The notes under the pieces are model-generated. The model saw only the letters and a list, made by a program, of their open reading frames with translations. It made no database searches and had not been told where the DNA came from. A DNA stretch of 8,009 nt. It comes from Cellvibrionales bacterium (GTDB taxonomy: Bacteria; Pseudomonadota; Gammaproteobacteria; Pseudomonadales; UBA7434). Shown in pieces: positions 1-5,969 of this stretch. Positions within the stretch are counted from its first letter, which is position 1. Each line of letters opens with the position of its first letter. Location: NCBI GenBank assembly GCA_003492055.1, contig DMZE01000197.1, forward strand, positions 1 through 8,009, written 5' to 3'. A program made the position numbers and the translations under genes.

Positions 1-26
1 TTTTTTTGCACATTTTTTTGCAAAAA
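1..26. repeat. Poly-T direct repeat plus 12-bp palindrome
   Basis: The decamer TTTTTTTGCA occurs at 1-10 and again at 13-22, separated by CA. The second copy continues into a perfect 12-bp palindrome, TTTTTGCAAAAA, at 15-26. It could be the remains of a terminator of an upstream gene or a protein-binding site, but the edge of the window cuts the context and the stem is AT-rich and loopless. No function is assigned. Confidence 0.5.
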
Positions 27-45
27 CAGAGAGGTTCTATACAAT
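18..45 (+). promoter_or_regulatory. Candidate sigma-70 promoter
   Basis: TTGCAA at 18-23 matches the -35 consensus at four of six positions. TACAAT at 40-45 matches the -10 consensus at five of six, with a 16-bp spacer. Transcription from here would start near position 52 and give a long leader of about 295 nt covering all the repeats before moxR. AT-rich DNA produces such matches by chance, so this is only a candidate. Confidence 0.3.
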
Positions 46-76
46 ATCCACCTTCGATATTCGTACCAGATTATAG

Positions 77-160
77 TAAATGGCTATTAATAAATGCTTA
101 TTAATAAATGCTTATTAATAAATGGCTATTAGCAAACAGCTATTTCTAAATGGCAATAAC
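77..160. repeat. 14-bp tandem repeat array, six units
   Basis: Six consecutive 14-bp units stay in register: 77-90 TAAATGGCTATTAA, 91-104 and 105-118 both TAAATGCTTATTAA (identical), 119-132 TAAATGGCTATTAG, 133-146 CAAACAGCTATTTC (most diverged), and 147-160 TAAATGGCAATAAC. The middle units are nearly identical and the outer ones decayed, which is typical of a slippage-derived minisatellite. Several units contain ATG followed by short frames of 12-15 codons, none with a Shine-Dalgarno site. The array lies between the two promoter candidates, so copy-number change could alter leader length or promoter spacing. That effect is inference. Confidence 0.85.
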
Positions 161-197
161 AATAACAACGACAATTATAATGATAATAATTTTTTAG
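150..197 (+). CDS. Possible 15-residue Ile/Thr-rich leader peptide (very tentative)
   Basis: ATG at 150 opens a 15-codon frame ending with TAG at 195-197 and reading MAITITTTIIMIIIF. Seven residues are Ile and four are Thr, which resembles amino-acid-operon leader peptides such as that of the thr operon. The stop codon lies inside the first arm of the inverted repeats at 190-225, as in attenuator layouts. Against it: there is no Shine-Dalgarno sequence, no following terminator with a T-run, and the downstream operon is not amino-acid biosynthesis. The Ile and Thr codons (ATA, ATT, ACA) would also arise automatically from an ATA/ACA simple repeat. A repeat artefact is the more likely explanation. 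Confidence 0.12.
   Translation: MAITITTTIIMIIIF
176..181 (+). promoter_or_regulatory. Candidate -10 element
   Basis: TATAAT at 176-181 is a perfect -10 hexamer. The best upstream partner is TGGCAA at 151-156, with three of six matches and a long 19-bp spacer, and there is no extended -10 TG. It sits in very AT-rich sequence where the hexamer is expected by chance. If used, the transcript would start near 188, right at the inverted repeats, giving a leader of about 160 nt to moxR. Confidence 0.22.
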
Positions 198-225
198 TGG
201 GTAAACGCCCGCTAATGCCTAAAAA
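190..225. repeat. Overlapping inverted repeats (two alternative hairpins)
   Basis: An inner stem pairs TAGTGGG (195-201) with CCCGCTA (208-214), seven pairs with one G-U, around a 6-nt loop. An outer stem pairs TTTTTAG (191-197) with CTAAAAA (219-225), seven perfect pairs. The two share TAG at 195-197, so they compete with each other. The T-run precedes the stem on the plus strand, and on the minus strand the stem is followed by A residues, so neither orientation makes a normal intrinsic terminator. Function is unknown; a leader RNA structure or a protein-binding site is possible. Confidence 0.45.
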
Positions 226-293
226 TATCAAGAAGACAAAAAACAGATTGAGCAGCGAAAATCAACAGCCATACAGATAGCGCATACAACTAC

Positions 294-325
294 CAACGGT
301 TAGCACAAGCAACGGTTAGCACAAG
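294..325. repeat. Perfect 16-bp tandem duplication
   Basis: CAACGGTTAGCACAAG occurs twice back to back, at 294-309 and 310-325, with no mismatch. It ends 22 bp before the moxR start codon, so in any transcript from upstream it lies in the 5' untranslated leader close to the ribosome landing site. Perfect identity suggests a recent duplication or a maintained pair of sites. Confidence 0.9.
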
Positions 326-347
326 AGACTATTACAGTAGAGACAAT

Positions 348-1349
348 ATGACAGCAGAAACAATTCACCCTATTCAACAACTGCGTACGCAATTATCAGC
401 GAGTATTTTAGGCCAGCCAAAATTAGTTGACCGATTAATTATGGCGCTATTGGCCGATGGCCACCTGCTTGTAGAAGGCGCACCAGGGTTAGCAAAAACA
501 CGCGCCATACGAAGCCTTGCCGATGAAATTCATGGCAGCTTTCAACGTATTCAATTTACCCCCGATTTATTGCCTGGCGATGTCACTGGCACCGATATTT
601 TTAGGCCACAAACGGGCGAGTTTGAATTCCAACCTGGCCCTATTTTTCATAATTTAGTATTGGCCGATGAAATTAATCGCGCACCGGCTAAAGTTCAAGC
701 CGCACTACTCGAAGCAATGGCCGAGCGACAAGTTAGCGTTGGCAAAACGACTTATACGCTTCCACCGCTATTTTTAGTAATGGCAACCCAAAACCCTATA
801 GAGCAAGAAGGCACCTATCCTCTGCCCGAAGCGCAGCTTGATCGATTTTTACTGCATGTCGTTGTCGACTATCCCAATGCCGACGCTGAGCGCGCCATTT
901 TAAAACTCGTCAGAAAAGAAATGATGGCAGTTAATGCTGCCGACCGTGAAGGCGGCGATAAAAACCAAGCGCCAAGCTCAAAAACGCTTATTGATAATGA
1001 AAGTATTTTTGAAGCACGACAAGCTGCACTCGGCCTCTTTATGTCTGAAGCCGTTGAAGAATATATTGTGCAGCTCGTTATCGCCACCCGCTCACCTGAG
1101 CAATACGATGCATCACTGTCTAACCTACTCGACTACGGCGCCAGCCCAAGAGCAACATTGGCACTTGACCGCTGCGCACGCGCTAACGCTTGGTTACGCG
1201 GTTCTGAATTCGTGACACCCGATGATGTTCAAGCGGTTGCTCACGATGTATTGCGCCATAGAATTATTGTTAGCTTTGAAGCCGAAGCCAACGGCATTAG
1301 TGCCGACCAAGTAATCAGTACATTAATAGCGAAAGTACCGGTAAGCTAA
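348..1349 (+). CDS. moxR: MoxR-family AAA+ ATPase
   Basis: This is a cytosolic AAA+ ATPase of the MoxR family, thought to act as a chaperone-like motor working with VWA-domain partners encoded beside it. At 333 aa it has normal family length. Visible motifs are Walker A GAPGLAKT (44-51), Walker B LVLADE (103-108) followed by INRAP, sensor 1 in MATQNP (Asn149), the conserved EAQLDRF segment with Arg166 as likely arginine finger, and sensor 2 in GASPR (Arg268). The C-terminal helical lid follows. A somewhat long polar linker (about 198-220) sits between the ATPase core and the lid. The start has only a weak AGAG (339-342) five bases upstream, but the N-terminal sequence fits the family. It opens the operon, and a hairpin spans its stop codon. 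ATPase identity is secure; the physiological substrate is unknown. Confidence 0.95.
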   Translation: MTAETIHPIQQLRTQLSASILGQPKLVDRLIMALLADGHLLVEGAPGLAKTRAIRSLADEIHGSFQRIQFTPDLLPGDVTGTDIFRPQTGEFEFQPGPIFHNLVLADEINRAPAKVQAALLEAMAERQVSVGKTTYTLPPLFLVMATQNPIEQEGTYPLPEAQLDRFLLHVVVDYPNADAERAILKLVRKEMMAVNAADREGGDKNQAPSSKTLIDNESIFEARQAALGLFMSEAVEEYIVQLVIATRSPEQYDASLSNLLDYGASPRATLALDRCARANAWLRGSEFVTPDDVQAVAHDVLRHRIIVSFEAEANGISADQVISTLIAKVPVS

Positions 1350-1359
1350 GGCTTACTTT
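1341..1359 (+). promoter_or_regulatory. Stop-codon hairpin between moxR and the DUF58 gene
   Basis: GTAAGC (1341-1346) and GCTTAC (1351-1356) pair perfectly around the tetraloop TAAG, which contains the moxR stop codon TAA (1347-1349). Only three T residues follow. A strong terminator is unlikely, but a weak attenuator, or an RNA processing or stability element that lets moxR be made in excess of the membrane components, is plausible. It sits at the only real gap (48 bp) in the operon. Confidence 0.35.
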
Positions 1360-1397
1360 AAATCCTTTCAATCGATTTATGACACGATAATTAACTC

Positions 1398-2375
1398 ATG
1401 GCTAGCGGCGCTAAAACCCATCTAAAACAGCTAATTGACCTGCGTTATCGCGCGGGTGAGTTAAATCTGTTTGCGCGCCATAAAGCACAAAGTCAATTAG
1501 CCGGCAATGTAAAAACGAGCTTTCGTGGCCGCGGCATAGACTTCGAAGAAATTCGTCACTACCAACCGGGTGATGATATTCGCTCTATCGACTGGCGTGT
1601 TACGGCTAGAACTGGCGAAGCACATACCAAACTTTATCAAGAAGAACGTGAACGCCCAGTACTGGTGGTGACGGACCAAAGACCCAGTATGATGTTTGGC
1701 ACACAATGCAGCTTTAAATCGGTACAAGCCGCAGAAGTCGCCAGCCTTCTTTGCTGGGCCGCATTAGGACAAAATGATCGTGTCGGCGGTTTGGTATTTA
1801 ATGGCCAACAACATCAAGAAATTCGACCTGCTCGTAGTAAATCAGCGGTACTGCAATTACTTAGCGCCATTCATAAATACAATACTAACGAATACAGTAA
1901 GCATCAAAACAGCCATAAGCCGAATGACGAAGCTGGCAGCATTAATGAAGTCATTAAAGAGCTGCGACGTATTGCTAAACCCGGTAGCGCTTTATTTATT
2001 ATTAGTGACTTTATCGGCCTCAATGAAGACGGCATTAAGCAGCTTCACCTGCTTAAAAAACACTGCGATGTTAACGCTATTTTTATTAGTGACCCCATGG
2101 AAAAACAATTGCCCGCACGCGGCGGCTATCAGTTTACGGATGGCGTAAAACGTCAATGGTTTAACACCGACAATAAACAATTAGTGACTGCATTTAAGCA
2201 ACGCTTTACAGCAAGAGTGGCGCATCTCACACAGCCGCTGGCCGCTCATGGCATACCTACTATAGCCATTAGTACTAACGATAACGCGTTAACCGTATTG
2301 CGCAGCCAATATCATAGCAAAGCAACGGCAGCCAACATTAACAGCAAGCTAACCGCGAAAGGCAACTCCGCATGA
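1398..2375 (+). CDS. DUF58 domain protein (degenerate VWA-like), MoxR partner
   Basis: This is a 325-aa soluble-looking protein of the DUF58 family, routinely found next to moxR. The family signature is clear: RGRGIDFEEIRHYQPGDD (43-60), then RSIDW (62-66) and a downstream E-R-E-R element before the VWA-like fold. The first metal-site strand reads VVTDQRPSMMFG, so Asp93 and Ser97 are kept but the middle serine of the usual D-x-S-x-S is Arg95. A later strand ends in IISDF (Asp204). No signal peptide or transmembrane helix is seen. The ATG at 1398 has no clear Shine-Dalgarno; the nearby ATG at 1379 is out of frame. It overlaps the next gene by four bases (ATGA). It probably couples MoxR to the membrane Bat proteins, which is inference from family context. 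Confidence 0.9.
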   Translation: MASGAKTHLKQLIDLRYRAGELNLFARHKAQSQLAGNVKTSFRGRGIDFEEIRHYQPGDDIRSIDWRVTARTGEAHTKLYQEERERPVLVVTDQRPSMMFGTQCSFKSVQAAEVASLLCWAALGQNDRVGGLVFNGQQHQEIRPARSKSAVLQLLSAIHKYNTNEYSKHQNSHKPNDEAGSINEVIKELRRIAKPGSALFIISDFIGLNEDGIKQLHLLKKHCDVNAIFISDPMEKQLPARGGYQFTDGVKRQWFNTDNKQLVTAFKQRFTARVAHLTQPLAAHGIPTIAISTNDNALTVLRSQYHSKATAANINSKLTAKGNSA

Positions 2376-2884
2376 ACGAGCCAATGAATCCGCTCGACCA
2401 ACTGCCTGCGGTGGCATTACCTGAAGCCATTAGCGCTTGGCCGGCGACAGCGGCTTGGTGGCTGCTTATCGCTATGAGCTTGTTGATTTTAATAGCGCTA
2501 ATCTCTTACTGCGTTTACCGCTATAAAACTAAAGCCTTAAAACGTGCCGCCTTAACAGAAGGCCAACAGCTGTATCAACACTATTTGCTAGATCAAGATA
2601 GCCATCGTTATCTCACGCAGCACAATCAATTATTACGTCGCTTCTGCCTTCAACAATTCCCCGACCTGCCCTGCGCAGCCTTATCAGGAGACGCTTGGTT
2701 ACAACAGCTAGACATACTCGCCAATAAAACCTTATATCAATCGGAATGCGGCAGACAGCTACTGGATATTTATCAGCCTCAGCTATCTGAAGACATTGAT
2801 ATAGCGGGCTTAAACACGCTATTAAATAACTGGTTTAAAGAATTGAAAATTTACGCTAAGCGAGGTGAATCAATAGCATCATGA
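2372..2884 (+). CDS. DUF4381 single-pass membrane protein
   Basis: This 170-aa protein of the DUF4381 type is found in proteobacterial moxR/bat operons between the DUF58 gene and batA. It has a short N-terminus, one transmembrane helix at about residues 27-49 (AWWLLIAMSLLILIALIS region) followed by basic residues, and a cytosolic helical tail. The tail carries the family-like pattern of L-R-R-F-C, a P-x-x-P-C-x-x-LSGDAWL segment and a final NNWF. The start ATG overlaps the upstream stop (ATGA) and is preceded by AAAGG at 2358-2362, nine bases away. An in-frame ATG four codons later (2384) is a less likely alternative. The role is unknown; a scaffold between MoxR/DUF58 and BatA is inference. 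Confidence 0.85.
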   Translation: MNEPMNPLDQLPAVALPEAISAWPATAAWWLLIAMSLLILIALISYCVYRYKTKALKRAALTEGQQLYQHYLLDQDSHRYLTQHNQLLRRFCLQQFPDLPCAALSGDAWLQQLDILANKTLYQSECGRQLLDIYQPQLSEDIDIAGLNTLLNNWFKELKIYAKRGESIAS

Positions 2885-3912
2885 TTAGCTTCGAAACCTA
2901 TTGGTTCTTTTTGCTCACGCCGTTGCCATGGTTAATTTATGCCTGGCTGCCCGCCGTGGGAGATCAATCACCCGCGTTGCGCGTGCCGTTTACCGATGAC
3001 CTCGCAAGCCTTACGCAACAAACACAGCTAAGCAGCGGTAAATCACCCATTAATATATTGTTACTCATATTTATATGGCTTTGCCTTTTAGTGGCCGTTA
3101 ATCGTCCCATAGCAACAGGAGACGCCATTCAGCTACCTACCGAAGCGCGCGATATGATGCTAGCCGTTGATATATCTGGCAGCATGGAAGAGCGAGATAT
3201 GATGCTCAACGGCAAAAACGTTAGACGCATTGATACCGTTAAACACGTGTTAAGTGACTTTACCGACAGGCGAAGCGGTGATCGTATTGGCTTAATTTTA
3301 TTTGCCGATCAAGCTTACTTACAAGTACCACTCACTTATGATTTAGCCACCGTAAAACAATTACTCAACGAAGCACAACTGGGTTTCGCTGGACAAAAAA
3401 CTGCCATCGGCGATGCTATTGGTCTATCGATAAAGCGTTTAATTGAGCGGCCCAACGAATCGAGAACCTTAATACTACTAACCGATGGCGCAAACAATGC
3501 GGGCAATGTTGCACCCTTAGATGCGGCGAAGTTAGCTGCAGAAAATGCTATTAAAATATATACCGTTGCCATTGGTGCCGATACTATTGTCGAACGCTCC
3601 TTTTTTGGTAACCGAACGCGCAACCCCTCCCGCGACCTTGATGAAACGACGCTCAAAAGTATTGCCAAACAAACAGGTGGTCAATTTTTTCGCGCCAAAA
3701 ACACTGAAGACCTTCAAGGTATTTACAGTGAACTTGATAAACTCGAACCGGTTGATCAAGAAGCCCAATTTTATAGACCCATAAAACAACTTTTTTATAT
3801 CCCATTAGGCATTGCGCTTGGCACAACGTTTTTACTGCTATTGCTGAATATATTTATTCAATTGAAACGTAAGTTACTCGATAGCAAAGCGTTGAATGAG
3901 CAATCGCCATGA
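2881..3912 (+). CDS. batA: BatA: membrane-anchored VWA-domain protein
   Basis: This 343-aa inner-membrane protein has a von Willebrand factor A domain. Hydrophobic segments lie at about 5-23 and 54-73, the VWA domain at about 90-290, and a third transmembrane helix at about 303-326 ahead of a basic tail. The metal-ion site is complete: DISGS (Asp97, Ser99, Ser101), Thr174 in GQKTAIGDAI, and Asp202 in LLTDG. The segment SFFGNRTRNPSRDLDE near the end of the VWA domain is typical of proteobacterial BatA. The start overlaps the upstream stop (ATGA), with GAGGTGA at 2862-2868 as a slightly distant Shine-Dalgarno. The Bat name comes from the Bacteroides aerotolerance locus; in proteobacteria the role is less clear. 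It likely forms a complex with BatB/C and MoxR. Confidence 0.93.
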   Translation: MISFETYWFFLLTPLPWLIYAWLPAVGDQSPALRVPFTDDLASLTQQTQLSSGKSPINILLLIFIWLCLLVAVNRPIATGDAIQLPTEARDMMLAVDISGSMEERDMMLNGKNVRRIDTVKHVLSDFTDRRSGDRIGLILFADQAYLQVPLTYDLATVKQLLNEAQLGFAGQKTAIGDAIGLSIKRLIERPNESRTLILLTDGANNAGNVAPLDAAKLAAENAIKIYTVAIGADTIVERSFFGNRTRNPSRDLDETTLKSIAKQTGGQFFRAKNTEDLQGIYSELDKLEPVDQEAQFYRPIKQLFYIPLGIALGTTFLLLLLNIFIQLKRKLLDSKALNEQSP

Positions 3913-5969
3913 TAGACATTATTCAACAGCTACATTTTTTGCGTCCCGAGTTTTTCTGGTTACTCCCAATCGCGTTAGGCGCATTTATTAGCCTGCATTT
4001 ACTGCGCAGCAAAAGCAGCCAGTGGTACGACGTTGTCGACCCACTTCTCATAGAGCACCTACTCGACAATCCGGCCAACAACCAAGCCAGCCGACGGACT
4101 AACATACCATTAATTGCCGCTGCATTGGCTTGTTGCATAGCGGTTATCGCCCTAGCTGGACCTAGCTGGGAGCGGCTTCCCAACGTGACAGAGCAAAAAA
4201 CGGATGCGATGATTATTATTACCGATCTCACGCTTTCTATGCATGCCACTGATGTTAAACCTTCGCGTTTAATTCGCACTCGTTACAAATGGCTGGAATT
4301 ACTTAAACAGAGAAAGGCAGGACAAACAGCACTCATCGCCTATTCGGGGGATGCCCACGTTGTTTCACCGCTCACCGATGATGCCAGCACTATTGCAGCG
4401 CTTATTCCTTCACTCTCACCTGATATTATGCCGAGCATTGGCAGCAATGCCGTTGCTGCATTGAATAGTGCTACTCAACTATTAAAAAACAGCGGCATTA
4501 GCCGTGCAAAAATTGTGTGGTTTACCGATGAAGCATTGCCCAGTGATATTAAAGCCATCGACAATATTCTTAACAGCAAAAAAAATAGCAGCACGATTAA
4601 AGGTAATGACTATCAATTAATAATTATTGGCATTGGTAGTAAAGCCGGCGGACCTATTCCCCTGCCCTCGGGTAAATTTATTAAAGATACCAGTGGCCGC
4701 ATTGTTAATGCGCCGCTGAGTCGAGGCCGACTCAAAGATATCGCAGCCAATGCTGGCGGCGTTTATTTCGACTTACAATCTGACAATAGCGATATTAATG
4801 CAATCTTATCTGAAAGCCTCTTTGATCAAATCAATAGCAAAAATAAGAATAATACTGATATGCCGCAACAAAAAAGCGCGCCTAGCATTACCGACAGCTG
4901 GCGTGACAGAGGCGCTTATATCGCCTTAATATTATTACCCTTTACGCTACTAGCCTTTCGCCGTGGTTGGATACTTAGCCTTATCTTAACTATTAATATT
5001 AGCTACACCGATAATGCGAGTGCCGATATCGGAATGCATAACGAAGTGAACACAGAAAGTGATAGCGAGACAGATACGTTTAAATGGATTGATCTCTGGC
5101 AAACGCCAGATCAGCAAGCCTATGCGTTAGAGCGCCAGCAACAACACAAACAAGCCGCTGAACAATTTGAAAATCCAGAATGGAAAGGCGTTGCAGAATA
5201 TCAAGCCGGTAACTATAAAGACGCACTGCAAACATTATCTGCATTAGCCGAAAAGCATAACAGTGACACATCACACTACAACCATGGTCACGCCTTAGCG
5301 CGCAATAATGATTTAGCCGGAGCCATTGCTGCCTATGATAAAGCACTGGCGATTAACCCTGATATGGAAAACGCTAAGTTAGCCAAAAGCATTGTCGAAT
5401 CGCTGCAACAGCAACAAGAAGAGCAACAACAAGACGGCAAAGAAGGCGAGGAAGGCGAAAAAAATAACGAACAACAATCGAGCGATCAACAAGAAAGTGA
5501 TAATTCAGAAAAGAGTGAATCATCGTCTGACGAAAGTGACTCTTCTCAGCAAGGGTCAGAGTCTGAACAAGAGTCAGAGCAAGGATCAGAATCTGACAGT
5601 GAAGCCTCCAATGATCTACTCGATAGACAAGCAGAACAAGCGCAAGAACAAGACACAGAAAAAGAACAGCAATCTCAGCAACAAAAAGATCAGCAAGCAG
5701 CCGATGAAGAATCTGAAAAAAATGCTAAAGAAGAAGCTGCTAGTGAACAAGCAGCTGACGCTAAGGAAAATACTGAAGGCGAAGCAGCAAGCTTAGAAGC
5801 GATTGAAGAACAACTGAACGCTGAACAACAGGCCCAACTAGAGCAATGGTTAAAAAAGATTCCCGATGATCCTGGTGGTTTATTACGCCGCAAATTCCAA
5901 TACGAGAGAAGCGTTCGTGAACGACAAGGAAACGTTATCGACGATCGTGAGCAAGGACAATTATGGTAA
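3909..5969 (+). CDS. batB: BatB-BatC fusion: VWA domain plus TPR domain
   Basis: This 686-aa protein joins BatB and BatC. Residues 1-90 hold two hydrophobic segments (about 14-31 and 67-84). A VWA domain follows at about 100-310 with an altered metal site: DLTLS (Asp106, Thr108, Ser110), Ser179 where Thr is usual, and Asp207 in FTDEA. A membrane helix at about 336-350 and FRRG lead into a second hydrophobic stretch (354-366) ending in NASA before D373, which looks like an internal signal peptide. The BatC part has a DLWQTPDQQA motif, then two TPR-like units (about 425-452 and 455-488), then a Gln/Glu/Ser-rich acidic stretch (about 498-635). It closes with the conserved motif around IPDDPGGLLRRKF (651-663). 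The start overlaps the BatA stop by ATGA with only a weak GAG upstream, so coupling is likely. Fused BatB/C proteins are common in gammaproteobacteria. Confidence 0.92.
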   Translation: MIDIIQQLHFLRPEFFWLLPIALGAFISLHLLRSKSSQWYDVVDPLLIEHLLDNPANNQASRRTNIPLIAAALACCIAVIALAGPSWERLPNVTEQKTDAMIIITDLTLSMHATDVKPSRLIRTRYKWLELLKQRKAGQTALIAYSGDAHVVSPLTDDASTIAALIPSLSPDIMPSIGSNAVAALNSATQLLKNSGISRAKIVWFTDEALPSDIKAIDNILNSKKNSSTIKGNDYQLIIIGIGSKAGGPIPLPSGKFIKDTSGRIVNAPLSRGRLKDIAANAGGVYFDLQSDNSDINAILSESLFDQINSKNKNNTDMPQQKSAPSITDSWRDRGAYIALILLPFTLLAFRRGWILSLILTINISYTDNASADIGMHNEVNTESDSETDTFKWIDLWQTPDQQAYALERQQQHKQAAEQFENPEWKGVAEYQAGNYKDALQTLSALAEKHNSDTSHYNHGHALARNNDLAGAIAAYDKALAINPDMENAKLAKSIVESLQQQQEEQQQDGKEGEEGEKNNEQQSSDQQESDNSEKSESSSDESDSSQQGSESEQESEQGSESDSEASNDLLDRQAEQAQEQDTEKEQQSQQQKDQQAADEESEKNAKEEAASEQAADAKENTEGEAASLEAIEEQLNAEQQAQLEQWLKKIPDDPGGLLRRKFQYERSVRERQGNVIDDREQGQLW
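5400..5815 (+). repeat. Low-complexity Q/E/S-coding stretch inside batB/C
   Basis: About 138 codons made mostly of CAA, CAG, GAA and AGT/TCA/TCT, coding an acidic, disordered segment rich in Gln, Glu, Ser and Asp between the TPRs and the conserved C-terminal motif. The bias also opens spurious frames: a Lys/Asn-rich one on the same strand (5392-5796) and one on the other strand (5690-5974). Such stretches are typical of BatC and vary in length between species, so it probably acts as a flexible linker or low-specificity binding surface rather than a folded domain. Confidence 0.8.

Larger units (their letters stand above)
1..347. other. Repeat-rich AT-rich leader/intergenic region without a protein gene
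   Basis: No reading frame of normal gene length with a recognisable product is present on either strand before the moxR start. The stretch is strongly AT-rich and largely made of short repeats, each listed separately: a poly-T direct repeat, a 14-bp tandem array, an ATA/ACA-rich stretch, inverted repeats and a 16-bp tandem duplication. It must carry the promoter for the downstream operon unless transcription enters from the left edge, since no other gap of more than 48 bp exists up to the right end. No tRNA or other structured RNA was recognised. What lies left of position 1 is unknown. Confidence 0.75.

Noticed and set aside
80..149. Small peptides starting at ATG 80, 94 and 108 inside the 14-bp array
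   Set aside because: They are 12-13 codons long, lack ribosome sites and simply reflect the repeat unit read in successive frames.
77..160. CRISPR array
   Set aside because: The repeats are 14 bp and directly adjacent, with no unique spacers and no cas genes nearby; this is a tandem minisatellite.
195..214. Hairpin as an intrinsic terminator
   Set aside because: The T-run precedes the stem on the plus strand, and on the minus strand the stem is followed by A residues, so neither orientation has the required stem followed by T-run.
248..277. Promoter with TTGAGC and TACAGA
   Set aside because: The -10 matches only about three of six positions with an 18-bp spacer, which is no better than chance in this AT-rich region.
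3923..4279. 118-codon minus-strand frame opposite batB/C
   Set aside because: No recognisable domain, and it lies fully opposite the conserved BatB membrane and VWA start.
5392..5796. 134-codon Lys/Asn-rich open frame on the plus strand
   Set aside because: It is the shifted reading of the CAA/GAA-rich low-complexity part of batB/C; the main frame is continuous, with conserved TPR and C-terminal motifs on either side.
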